Origin: Pseudomonadota bacterium
GTDB taxonomy: Bacteria > Pseudomonadota > Alphaproteobacteria > Caulobacterales > Caulobacteraceae
Direction of reading: 5' to 3'
Length of the DNA stretch: 17,637 nt
NCBI GenBank assembly: GCA_023445705.1
Contig: JAEXKM010000389.1
Coordinates: 1-17,637 of the forward strand
Below are positions 1 to 9,300 of this stretch, in pieces; positions within the stretch are counted from its first letter, which is position 1, and each line of letters opens with the position of its first letter. The position numbers and the translations under genes are program-made. The notes beneath the pieces are model-generated. The model made no database searches. It was not told the origin of the DNA and saw only the letters and a list, made by a program, of their open reading frames with translations.

Positions 1-2
1 GG

Positions 3-1766
3 GCGAGGCTGCGCACCCGCAAGGGTCTCGACTGGTCGGCGAAATTTCCTGAGATCGTCGCGGCTGGAGCGGGTCTTGCGGATGGGATCATCGATGGTGA
101 GGTTTGCGCCCTCGACGCGACCGGCGCGCCTGATTTCGCCGCCTTGCAGGCGGCCATTTCGGAGGGGAAGACCCGCAACCTGGTGTTCTTTGTCTTCGAC
201 CAGCTCTTCGCCGGCCTTGAGGATCTGAGAGGCCTGCCGCTCACCGAACGCAAGGAGAGGCTGCAAGTCTCAATCGCCGGGGCGCCCTCCATCATCCGCT
301 ATGTGGACCACTTCATCACCGCGGGCGATGCGGTGCTGTTGTCGGCCTGCCGGATGGATCTGGAGGGCATCGTCTCCAAGCGGCTCGACGCGCCCTACCA
401 ATCGGGACGTAGCGAGAGCTGGGGCAAGTCGAAGTGCCGGGCTGGGCACGAGGTGGTGATCGGCGGCTGGACTACGACCGGAGAGAATTTCCGATCCCTG
501 ATCGCCGGGGTGAACAGAGACGGCGAGCTGGTCCACGTCGGCCGTATCGGCACTGGATTTAGCCGCCAGGTCGTCAGCCGCCTGCTGCCGGCGCTCAAGG
601 CCCTCGAGACCGATATCAGTCCGTTCAGGGGCAAGAACGCGCCGAGGAAAGCCGCTGGCGTGCACTGGGTGAAGCCCGAACTGGTGGCTGAAATCCAATA
701 TGCGGGCTTCACCGGCGATGGGACGCTGCGACAGGCCTCCTTCAAAGGATTACGAGAGGACAAGCCCGCTAGCGAGGTCGATACGGTCGAGCCGGCCCCT
801 GCGGCGACCACTGAGTTGGTTGAGCCGGCGCCGAACACAGTTCGGGCCAGGACCATTACGCCTCGCGGGTCGAGCGTCGTTATGGGGATCACGATTTCCA
901 ACGCCGACAAGCCGCTGTGGCCGGACGCCGGTGACGACCGGCCCATCACCAAGCTCGACCTGGCGCGATATTACGAGGCGGTCGGGGAGTGGATGCTGCC
1001 GCACTTGCGCGGGCGGCCTTGCTCGATGATCCGAATGCCGGACGGGATCGACGGGGCGCAGAAGTTCTTCCAGCGCCACAGCGCCAAGGACCAGTCCTCA
1101 CTGATCACCGAGGTCGAGGTCTGGGGGGACCGTAAGCCCTATATCCAGTTTGACCGGGTCGAGGCGCTGGTGGCCGCCGCCCAGACCGGCGCGCTTGAAC
1201 TTCACCCGTGGAACAGCGAACCCTTCTCGCCAGAGCAGCCGGGTCGACTTGTCTTCGACCTGGACCCCGCGCCCGACGTGCCCTTTGAACGGGTTATCGA
1301 AGGCGCGCGAGAAATCCGCGATCGGCTGGAAGAGCTGGGTTTGGTCAGCTTCTGCAAGACTACGGGCGGCAAGGGCCTACACGTGGTGACGCCCCTCAAC
1401 GCCGAAGGCCTCAGCTGGGATGTCGCCAAGGCCTTCGCCCGCGACGTCTGCAAGGTCATGGCTGCAGACTCACCGGAGCGCTATCTCATCAACATGGCCA
1501 AGAAGGAGCGCGCCGGTCGTATCTTTTTGGACTATCTGCGCAACGACCGGATGGCCACCGCGGTGGCGCCCTTGTCGCCCCGGGGCCGACCAGGCGCTCC
1601 GGTGTCCATGCCGTTGACCTGGACTCAGGTAAGGCGCGGCCTTGATCCTGCGGCCTATACCTTGCGCACCGCGCCGGCCCTTGTCAGCAAGCTCAAGGCC
1701 TGGACCGATTACTGCGAGGGCGAGCGATCGTTGGAAAAGGCGATCGAGCGCTTAGGCAAGGTGTGA
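3..1766 (+). CDS. ligD: ATP-dependent DNA ligase D, 5'-truncated by window edge (ligase + polymerase modules)
   Basis: This is the main enzyme of bacterial non-homologous end joining, working with Ku at double-strand breaks. The reading frame is open from base 3, so the true start lies left of the window; 587 codons are visible. Seen in order: the ligase core with DGEVCALD (about nt 96-120) and FFVFDQLF, then the motif IV-like EGIVSKR (about 365-385) and the motif V-like SWGKSKC (about 418-438), followed by the OB-fold region. After a linker rich in Pro, Ala and Glu comes the primase-like polymerase domain, beginning near MGITISNADKPLW (about 880). It contains the metal-binding FDLDPAPD (about 1255-1280), TTGGKGLHVV (about 1360-1387) and LDYLRNDRMATAVAP. 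Whether a 3'-phosphoesterase module precedes the ligase cannot be seen. No Ku gene is in the window. The stop is TGA at 1764-1766. Confidence 0.95.
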   Translation, partial: ARLRTRKGLDWSAKFPEIVAAGAGLADGIIDGEVCALDATGAPDFAALQAAISEGKTRNLVFFVFDQLFAGLEDLRGLPLTERKERLQVSIAGAPSIIRYVDHFITAGDAVLLSACRMDLEGIVSKRLDAPYQSGRSESWGKSKCRAGHEVVIGGWTTTGENFRSLIAGVNRDGELVHVGRIGTGFSRQVVSRLLPALKALETDISPFRGKNAPRKAAGVHWVKPELVAEIQYAGFTGDGTLRQASFKGLREDKPASEVDTVEPAPAATTELVEPAPNTVRARTITPRGSSVVMGITISNADKPLWPDAGDDRPITKLDLARYYEAVGEWMLPHLRGRPCSMIRMPDGIDGAQKFFQRHSAKDQSSLITEVEVWGDRKPYIQFDRVEALVAAAQTGALELHPWNSEPFSPEQPGRLVFDLDPAPDVPFERVIEGAREIRDRLEELGLVSFCKTTGGKGLHVVTPLNAEGLSWDVAKAFARDVCKVMAADSPERYLINMAKKERAGRIFLDYLRNDRMATAVAPLSPRGRPGAPVSMPLTWTQVRRGLDPAAYTLRTAPALVSKLKAWTDYCEGERSLEKAIERLGKV

Positions 1767-2056
1767 GCGCTCGCCCGGACGGGGGCTCGGCGCCGTGGCT
1801 TTCCGGCTGTTCTGCGATCTGCAGCTCCCCCGCCCGCTACGGAAGCGTCTATGGCAGCTCGGCCGAACAAGGTCCGGAAGGGGCTCGTTGCGGTCCATCG
1901 CACTGTCCGCTTCCGGGCAGGGCTCGTGTCGCAGTCCCAGTTTTGCAGGGTCGAACGCGGGCAATGATCGGACGTGACACGGAGGCGACGGCGGGAAGGT
2001 TCGCTGTTCGGGCAAGTCATCGACGGCGAATTCGCTCTTCCGCTAAGCTGCTATTG
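1767..2056. other. Intergenic region between ligD and the nuclease-like gene
   Basis: This 290-base gap separates ligD from the first defence gene. A frame stays open from a GTG that overlaps the ligD stop (1763), but its 98 predicted residues are rich in Ser, Arg, Gly and Pro without domain character, so I read it as non-coding. It contains degenerate stretches such as GCACTGTCCGCTTCC (about 1900-1914), which resemble intergenic fossils elsewhere in the window. No clear sigma-70 promoter or terminator stands out, but a promoter for the downstream block would have to lie here. Confidence 0.5.
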
Positions 2057-3079
2057 ATGAACGACGATAGCCCAGGAGATCTCGACCGGCTGATCCATGA
2101 CGTGCTGTCGCGTCTTGGCTTTCAGGCCGACGCCGCGAAGGTCGCGCGACAGGTCAAGCTCCTTGATCTCGGACTGCCAGCGGAGGACGAATTCTCCGTG
2201 ATTTGCGCCTGGCTGGGACGCTGCCGTCTGATCCACAAGCTCGACCAGGCCCAGTCGCCGCTAGCTTCGCGGGATGTATTTCAGGTCCCCGATCTTCTTG
2301 CCACATTCCCTGGAACCGGCGCGGTTCTGATCGAGGTGAAGGTTAAGAAGGGGCAGACACTCTCGTTCAGGCCCGACTACCTCGCGCGGCTGAGGGCCTA
2401 TGCTGACCTGCTGGGGCGGCCCCTGCTGATCGCCTGGAAATGGCACAACCTCTGGACGCTCTTCGACGCACGGCACCTTCGGCTGGCCCGGACGAACTTC
2501 AACATCACCCAGGAGCGTGCCATGCAGGAGAACCTCCTTGGGCTCCTGGCAGGCGACATTGCATACACGCTGCAGCCGGAAGCGGGGGTTCATTTCGATC
2601 TCGTCAAGGAAGAACTCGTGGGCGTCGAGGAGGCCGACAAGAACAAGATCGAGACTTGGAAGATGCGGATCTCGGCCGTCTATTTTACAGGAAAGGGCGG
2701 CCGGCGGCTGGCCGGCCTCCACAGTGAAACGCAGCAGTTACTCGCCACCTGGGACCTAGAGTCCAAGGAAGATCATGCCCCGGATCGGATTCTTCAGAGC
2801 TTCGTCGCCGGCGACGGAGGAATCCAATTCGCGCACGTAGCCCTTGTTCACCTTCTGGGCTGGGAAGGCAGAAACGTTGGCCGGCTGGCTTGGCGGCAAC
2901 TGCTCCACGCACCTCAGATTACGCGTACCATCGGGGACTTCGGTCGCGCGCTGGATCGCGGCCTGAAAGAGGGCCTTGTGCGATTGATCCTTCACCAGCG
3001 CCCCCAGACCGTCCCCGACTTTTGGGCGCCCGATCCGCGGCCGTCCGACGTCGAGGGAACCGCTGCGGACGTCGATTGA
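2057..3079 (+). CDS. PD-(D/E)XK nuclease-like protein of unknown family, upstream of SPARTA
   Basis: I do not recognise the family. The 340-residue product from ATG 2057 has a short helical N-terminus. It then has a probable nuclease core: a PD at residues 78-79, thirteen residues, then LIEVKVKKGQ with Glu93 and Lys95. This is the D...ExK spacing of PD-(D/E)XK (restriction endonuclease-like) folds. The following Tyr/Arg-rich segment and RPLLIAWKWHNLW (about 121-133) fit the next strand and helix of such a core. The C-terminal 200 residues have no motif I can name. No signal peptide or membrane segment is seen. The longer frame from GTG 1763 was rejected because the added residues look untranslated; no strong ribosome binding site precedes 2057. 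The gene ends 59 bases before TIR-APAZ on the same strand and is probably co-transcribed, so it may be a SPARTA accessory or an independent defence gene. The nuclease call is inferred from motif spacing only. Confidence 0.65.
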   Translation: MNDDSPGDLDRLIHDVLSRLGFQADAAKVARQVKLLDLGLPAEDEFSVICAWLGRCRLIHKLDQAQSPLASRDVFQVPDLLATFPGTGAVLIEVKVKKGQTLSFRPDYLARLRAYADLLGRPLLIAWKWHNLWTLFDARHLRLARTNFNITQERAMQENLLGLLAGDIAYTLQPEAGVHFDLVKEELVGVEEADKNKIETWKMRISAVYFTGKGGRRLAGLHSETQQLLATWDLESKEDHAPDRILQSFVAGDGGIQFAHVALVHLLGWEGRNVGRLAWRQLLHAPQITRTIGDFGRALDRGLKEGLVRLILHQRPQTVPDFWAPDPRPSDVEGTAADVD

Positions 3080-3138
3080 GGGGTGGACTGGTACAATCCC
3101 CCGAATCATCACAGCCGGGATGAGGAACGGCTTGGGTC

Positions 3139-4537
3139 ATGAGCGCCCCAACGATACGCGACATTGTTCTGATCACGCACGCGACTCCCGAGGACAATCC
3201 GTTCTCGCGGTGGTTGGGCGCACGACTAGCTGCGGCCGGCTACAAGGTATGGGTCGACCTGCGCTCGCTTCGAGGCGGCGACGACTTCTGGGATGAGATC
3301 GACCGAACGCTGCGGACACTGGCCATCAAGCAGATTGTGGTGGTCTCGCCGCACTTGGCCAAGCCCGGAGTGAAAAAGGAGTTGGCGATCGGCGACGCCG
3401 TGGGCCGCAAGCTCAACGACCCCAGCTTCATGATCCCCGTCCGGGCGGCGGATGTGGACTTCTCAACCCTGCCGCCCGAGCTGATCCGTCACAACGTGCT
3501 CAACGCCCATCCCAACTGGGCGTCGTGTCTGCAGCCTCTCCTAGAGACCCTGGAAGAAGCGGGCGTCCCCCGTTTGCCGACCGCCGACGGCAACTTCCTC
3601 AAGGCGCTCGTGGAAGCGCAGGAGGATGGGCGTCTCGCCGTCCTCGACGAACCGGAAATGCTCTGGTCCAACTGGTTTCCAATCGAACCGATGCCAGAGT
3701 TGCTACGTCTCTTCGGATCAAAGGGAACGCGCAACCAACTCGAGCGATGGCTGAAATCCAGCTCCGCGCCACATGTCCAGCACAGCGGTCTGGCCGCGAC
3801 GTTCTGCGACCCCGTCACGTTCCAACAGTCCGGGGCTGAGGGCCCAAGCTTAGAGGCCCGCTTCTGGCTGAAGACTCCAGACCTGCTCCACGGGAAGGAG
3901 ATCGATCCCTTCTCCAATCGGGCCGGATGCCCGTGCCCAGGTGGCAAATCTGCTCCGTCAGCATTGGGATATGGCAATGGAGCGGCGAGGGCTTAAGAAG
4001 TTCGAGTTCGCCGCTGGCCGGATAGGCTGGTTCTTTCCCGACGGCCTCGTCGACGGACCGGTGAAATTCGTCCTGCCCGACGGCCGGCGTGTCAGCCGTG
4101 TCGTGTCAGGCAAATTCAAGGATCGCCGGTGGCATTTGTGCCTAGTCGCCCGACCTATGCTGTGGCCGGCGCCGATCCTGCGCGTCCACGCCAATATGGC
4201 GCTGTCGCTCGACGGGCAGACGCCCCTACCGGGCACCCAGACCCAACGTGTGCGGATGCGGCTGACGAAATCGTGGTGGAACGACAAGTGGCGCGACCTG
4301 CTGCTCGCCGGCATGAACTGGATCGCCAGAGGCGAGCCGATGATCAGTATCGCGGCCGGTGATGAGAAATTCGGCGTCGCAAGTTTGCCGCTCTCAATGG
4401 AGACTGCGAAGTCCTATCGAGCTTCGGAGGCCCGATCGTCCGAGGAGGATGAGCGCGGCGAGATCGTGCTCGACGACGAGCTCGACGAGGAAGGTTTCGG
4501 CGACGACGACCGCTTGGATGTGGAGCACCCCTCGTGA
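3139..4537 (+). pseudogene. TIR-APAZ subunit of a SPARTA system, interrupted by a frameshift near 3930
   Basis: In SPARTA systems this protein binds a short Argonaute through its APAZ domain, and its TIR domain hydrolyses NAD(P)+ once the complex detects target nucleic acid. The first frame (3139-3996) carries the TIR domain: IVLITHATPEDN (residues 9-20), GYKVWVD, then GGDDFWDEI. Glu53 of that motif is a likely catalytic glutamate. Frame 1 is coding-like to about PFSNRA (3909-3926). The protein then continues in frame 2 with DARAQVANLLRQHWD, the start of the typical APAZ segment, followed by KSWWNDKWRDLLLAGM (about 4270-4317). Frame 1 only runs on into low-complexity residues and a TAA at 3994. 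Joined, the product is about 466 residues, the usual family length, so this is one broken gene and not two. One extra G in the GGCCGG stretch at 3921-3926 would explain it. The C-terminus is strongly acidic. The stop overlaps the ago start by four bases (GTGA), showing a coupled operon. Confidence 0.9.
3915..3945 (+). other. Frameshift site in TIR-APAZ
   Basis: Frame 1 upstream and frame 2 downstream are both coding-like. They are jointly open only between a frame-2 TGA near 3871 and the frame-1 TAA at 3994-3996. Family-like sequence switches from PFSNRA to DARAQVANLL around 3921-3931. A one-base gain (or two-base loss) restores a continuous protein. No classic slippery heptamer with a following stem is obvious, so programmed frameshifting is not supported by what I see. 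Confidence 0.8.
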
Positions 4538-6066
4538 CGTTCCGGGTCCACCAGCTCGACGAACCCTCACTGCTGTTCGGCCAAAACCAGGCCCTGGAAG
4601 CACCCAAGGATGGGTTGTTCCTGTTCGGCCCTGTCGAGCGGGCCTCCGGCCTAGCTGAGGCCCGGATTGGTGTCATCGGCACCACCACGGGCCTCGGACT
4701 GGCCCGTGCCTGGCTCCAGCGTCTGACCGGGTGGATCCCAGGGAAGGTCGACCGTTGGGAGGAACCAGTACTCTGGGCGCCGCCTTGGCCGGGCTTCGAG
4801 GCCGCCTTTGGCGTCGCTCTGCCGGCGCGGCCGATGGGGGAAGTCGCCGTCGACGGACCGGCGGTGGAGGCGGCGATCAAGCGCACCAACCGCGCCGACG
4901 CCGTCCGCACTACCGTAAAGATTTTTGCCGACGCGATCCGTGCGCATCTGCGCGCCGAAGAGCAACGGCCTGACGTGTGGGTGGTCGTCGTCCCGGACGT
5001 CGTTTTCCGCTACGGCCGGCCACAGGTAGCACCGCCGCCCAGGGCCGAGCGGGTCACTTCGGACATCATCTCGGCGAAGGCCGCCAAACGCTTTTTCTCT
5101 GACGGCGATCTCTTCCCGGAAACCATGGAGGACGCCGAGACCTATCTGTTCTCAAGCAACTTTCATCATCAGCTCAAGGCCGAGCTGCTGACCGACCAAA
5201 TCGCCCTTCAGCTGGTTCTGGAGAGCACTCTCGCGGATCGAACCATTGTCGACCCAAAGCGGCGTCAGCGGGGTCTGCAAGACGAGGCCACAGTCGCTTG
5301 GAACTTCAGCACGACCTTGTTTTTCAAAATTGGCCCCAAGCCGTGGGCACTGGCGAACGTGCGGCCTGGCGTCTGCTACGTCGGCCTCGTCTTCAAGAAT
5401 GACGAAACCCCGGCGCAGGTCGGCGAGGCCTGCTGTGCAGCGCAGATGTTCTTGGACTCGGGCGACGGCCTCGTCTTCCGGGGTGCACTCGGTCCCTGGT
5501 ACTCGGCGAAGAACAGGGAGTACCATCTCTCGGAAAGCGCGGCCAAGCGGCTGATGGAGTCGGTGATCTCAGGGTACGCCGCCAAGCATGGCCAGGCGCC
5601 AACCCAACTGTTCATCCACGGGCGGCATTTCTTCAACGCGAATGAGTGGAAGGGATTTCTCGACTCCGTGCCGGAGACCACCTCTCTGGTCGGTGTGCGT
5701 ATCCAGAAGGGTGACGACATGCGGCTGTTCAGGCCGGCGGCGTCGACGCCCGTGCTACGCGGCACGGCCGTCGAGGTCGGGCCGAAACATGCCTACCTCT
5801 GGACACGGGGATACGTCCCCCGTCTGGCCGCCTACCAAGGCTTCGAGACGCCAAAGCCGCTGTCTGTCCAGATCACTCACGGCGAGGCCGAGCTAACTCA
5901 GGTTCTGGCCGATGTGCTGGCCTAGACGAAGGTCAACTACAACGCCTGCGACTTCGCCTCAGGACTGCCTGTGACCCTTAAGTTTGCCGACCGCGTTGGT
6001 GAAATCCTAATGGCCTCGCCGAAGACCGCGAACGCGCCGCCACTCCCCTTCCGATATTACGTCTAA
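4534..6066 (+). pseudogene. Short prokaryotic Argonaute (MID-PIWI) of SPARTA, interrupted by an in-frame TAG at codon 464
   Basis: This is the guide-binding subunit of SPARTA. The start is a GTG overlapping the TIR-APAZ stop (GTGA). The MID-like half runs to about residue 240, with IGVIGTTTGLGLARAWL (45-61), VVVVPDVVFRYGRP (150-163) and NFHHQLKAELL (209-219). The PIWI-like half starts near KIGPKPWALANVRPGV (265-280) and CYVGLVFK (281-288). It contains DGLVFRGALGPWYS (311-324) and QLFIHGRHFFNANEWKGF (358-375). Acidic residues expected of a slicing DEDX centre are missing, as is usual for short Argonautes. TAG at 5923-5925 follows residue 463, yet the frame continues as TKVNYNACDF...GLPVTLKFADRVGEIL...PLPFRYYV to a TAA at 6064. 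That is the conserved Argonaute C-terminal end. The full frame gives 510 residues, the usual short-pAgo size. A TTG or CTG leucine codon changed to TAG is the simplest origin. The 463-residue product would lack the last PIWI segment, which in studied Argonautes helps hold the guide 5' end. Confidence 0.92.
5923..5925 (+). other. In-frame amber codon inside ago
   Basis: The TAG lies directly before ACG AAG GTC AAC TAC AAC (TKVNYN), where family members typically have a hydrophobic residue before TK. The downstream 46 codons remain in frame, without another stop, and keep the family pattern. This argues for a recent point change or a base-call error and not long decay. Confidence 0.85.
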
Positions 6067-6354
6067 GACCGAACTCGATTGTCGCCGCTTGTGTCGTCCG
6101 CTTCTCGGCTGCGACCCAACCTCCGCTGATGGCGCCAAGCGAACATGTGAGAATGACGTTCGCTTGGGCGGACGTGCTCGACATCGTGTTGCGCTGTGGC
6201 CCGGCTGCAGGTTGGCGTGCATTGTTCCTCGGAACTTCCCGCCCTGCGCGGCTTGGGCTTCAGGTCGGCCGCTCGCGTCATCGCCCTTGCGCTGGAGACC
6301 CTGGCTCCAGGCCGGCTGGCGCGGCGCTCGATGGCTTTGACAGTAACGCCACCA
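6067..6354. other. Convergent intergenic region between ago and the STAND gene
   Basis: The region lies between two tail-to-tail genes. The one clear element is the 10-bp hairpin at 6135-6167. The rest is GC-rich with no coding frame that I can support on either strand. Confidence 0.5.
6135..6167. terminator. 10-bp inverted repeat, possible bidirectional terminator
   Basis: CCAAGCGAAC (6135-6144) pairs perfectly with GTTCGCTTGG (6158-6167) around a 13-base loop. It lies 69 bases after the TAA of ago and about 190 bases past the end of the opposite-strand STAND gene, where a shared terminator would be expected. There is no T-tract on either side, so intrinsic termination is uncertain. A protein-binding dyad or a relic of an inserted element is also possible. 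Confidence 0.45.
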
Positions 6355-9300
6355 TCACCGGCCGGCCACCGGACCAGAGAGCGCAGTGGGCGGCGGCTCC
6401 AGCCGCGCTTTCAACAACGACTTCATGGCGCGAACGACCGCCGGCTCGGCCAAATCGTCGAGGGCCGCGGCCGGTACGGGGGGACCTCCGAACGTGGTCA
6501 GGGCCACCGCGGCGTGACCTGGCGCCAGCAAACCCGCGATGTGCTTGTTCAATACCGGTCGGTCCGCTCTGGCCAGCAGGAGCATCAAGCCGTGGCGGTC
6601 AGGGGATGACGCAAGTCGCGTCGCCAAGGCGATGGCCTCCGCCTCTGTTGCGATCGCAGAGGCCAGCCGGGTCGTAACGGCGGCGACGGCGCCTGGCGCG
6701 TCCAGCAGGAACTCGGCGCCTGGCAGAGGGAGTCCATCAGAAAGGCACGCCTGGGCGTTGGAGAGCAGGGCGAGGGCGGCGTGGAGGCGGAGGCCTAAAG
6801 GGTTGTCGTTGCTTGTCGCGGCCGCGAGCAACCAAGCTCGGTGGCTGGCGCCCGCCTTGCCAAGTCGGGCGAGAAGGCGGCGTCTGACATCAACGTCCTG
6901 ATAGTCCGCGGCCCGCGCCTTGATCGTCTCGAGCACAGCGGGCGGCAAGTCAGGCCTGCCCGCCAGCAGGGTCGCCGCCTTGCGGGCGACCGCGTGCTGA
7001 GGGGGGTGACCATAGGCGCGATTGTAGGTGTCGCCGCAGAAGTCGAGCAGGATCGCGGCTGCGGCGTCGCCCGTGTGGGCGCCGATCGCCTCGACGATGG
7101 CTTCACGAACGAAGTGGCCGTCCTTGCCGGGAAGGGCCATGAGGGCCGCCTCCGTCATGCCGCTTCCCAAATGCCGGATCGCCCGGCGCGCGATGGAGGC
7201 GAGCGGGTGATACAAGGCCGCCGCGATCAGGTCGTCGCGGTCGAGCTCGAAGGCGATGTCGAGCGCCGCTTGGGCGTTGTCGGGCTCGGCAGGCGTCCAG
7301 CCGTCCATGGCGGCTGCATAGAGGTTCTCAAAATCCGGGTGGTCTCCGCCGGTCAGCTTGAGGAGTCGAGCCGCCAGGTCAGGGTCACGGCTGGAGACTT
7401 GCCGAGCGGCTCGACCCGCGTCGCCAGCCTGATCGGCGTGGACCTGGCTCATGTCGGCGACGGCGGCGAGGGCGAGATCGGTCAGGTTCGCTGGCAGCGC
7501 GGCGATGAGCTGAGCCTGCGCTTCGACCAGCGCAGGATTGTCCCCGCTGAACCGCGGCGAGATCAGATCGCGCAGCAGCAATAGCGCGCCGTCGACATCT
7601 CCGGCTGCAAGCTTGCGATCCTGCTCTGCGAGAAGGGAACTGAAGTCCTGAACCGCCTGCGCTCGGCGAAGCGCGCTTCGTGTCTCGCCAGTGGGGGCGT
7701 TGGCGCTAAGGCGAGCCGCGATCAGATCCTCGACCCCCAGTACAGGCGAGCGCGCCACGAGGTTCCAGAGCACGTGTTCGCGGTCCTGGCCTTGGACGAC
7801 CTGGGCGAAGGCCCGGATCTCGGCTGGGTCGACGGCAGCGCTATCTTTCTCGATGGCGTCGGCCCAGTCCCAGGCCAGGAGGTGGGCGTCCGGAAAGGCT
7901 GCAAGCGCTGCGTAGCCCTCGCGCTCGCGCTTGGCCTTGACCCAGGCCGAGGTGATTTCTCCGGCCGACCAGCCATCGTCGTCGCCTGAGCTAAGATGGT
8001 CAGCGTAGTCGTCGTCGAAGACGCCATTGACCAGTTGCAGCCGCCAGCCAAGTCGGTCCGGTGTCTCGCGAACCCCGTACATCTTCTGCGCGGCGCGAAC
8101 CGCAGGCTCAAGCGTGCTGAGGGTGGGCAGGGCGCCTGCGACCAGCCGTGCGACCGATTGGTCGAAGCCGTGGCCGGTGACTTCAAGGGCGGCGCGCCCA
8201 AAAGCTGGCGCCAAGTCGACGCCGAGAACCTCCAAGCGGGCGCCGAAATCATCAGGGTAGAACTCTTGCTCGCGACCAGCCAGATGCTCGACAGCCTTCT
8301 CCAGGAGCTTCTGGGCGCTCGGATCGGCGGCGATCTGATCTTGCCAGGACGGATCGGGATCTGCGTCCAGCCAGCGCGGGATCATGTCGTGCAGTTCAGC
8401 ATCCGCAGAGATCGGGGCTGCGTCCAGGAGCCATTTTGCGAGGTCGAAGTGGAGGACCCCGGGCGACCCGACGCGTGCGGCAACCTCGAAGGCCTGAACG
8501 AACGGCTTGCCGTCGAGTGACTTCACCGCGGCGAGGATCTGGGCCTCGATCGTCGATCTTGCCTGCGATGAGATGACGTCGGCGAGCGCGCTCGCCTGCT
8601 TAGGATTGGCTGCGGCTAGGCCGGCGAGAATTCGGGCCGCGAGCATCGGCCCGATTGCAGCGCCGGCCGGTTGGGCCGCAAGAGACTCGATCAAGGCCTT
8701 ACCCGCCGCCTCGAAGGTCGCTGGATCGCCCAAGATCGCCTCGACCAGGCCAGCTTCGACCTGGGGGTGCGCATAGGAATATCGGTCCTGGTCCTGGTCG
8801 AGGCTGTGCCCCGCGCGCAAGAACTCGACGAGATCTTCGAGGCTGGGCGCGGCTCCCTTCTCGCGCGTGATGGCGCGGCGCACGCGGATCACGTCGTCCA
8901 AGGTCAGGACGCGGTCGCCTTTGAACAGCAGCCAAAGCAGAGAGGCTGCGCCGACGTCACCGCGGGCATTGATCTGCTCGGTGATCACGTTCTTGTAGAG
9001 CTTGCTCTGCGCGGCCCTGAGCACGCGCGTCGTCAGCTCAGGACCAGACTCTCCGGGGCGCGGCCCAGACGCCAGGCCGGTGATGAAGGTTCGTATCTCA
9101 AGGGGCGTCGAGAGCACCTCGATGGCGCGATCAACGAAGGGTTCGGCCGCCTCTCTGAGCCGAAAGCTCAGCGACTTGAGGCCCGTCTCGATCATACGGC
9201 GCCGTTCCGAGGGGCCGTAATCGCCAGCCTCTAGGGTAACCTTCCAGTTGGCGAAGGCGTCAGCGGGGATTTTGGCGTCTTGGTAGACGTCGCTGCGGCT

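Noticed and set aside
1709..2020. Minus-strand frame of 103 codons
   Set aside because: Arg/Ser/Pro-rich, overlaps the ligD 3' end, and has no domain pattern or ribosome binding site.
1763..2056. N-terminal extension of the nuclease-like gene from a GTG overlapping the ligD stop
   Set aside because: The overlap looks like translational coupling, but the added 98 residues are low-complexity and unlike the downstream protein; ATG 2057 is preferred.
3915..3996. Programmed ribosomal frameshift in TIR-APAZ
   Set aside because: No recognisable slippery heptamer or strong stimulatory stem, and intact relatives of this family are single-frame genes.
6142..6156. SOS (LexA) box-like GAAC...GAAT in the hairpin
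   Set aside because: The spacing is six bases and not the seven of the alphaproteobacterial direct-repeat box, and it lies downstream of both genes.
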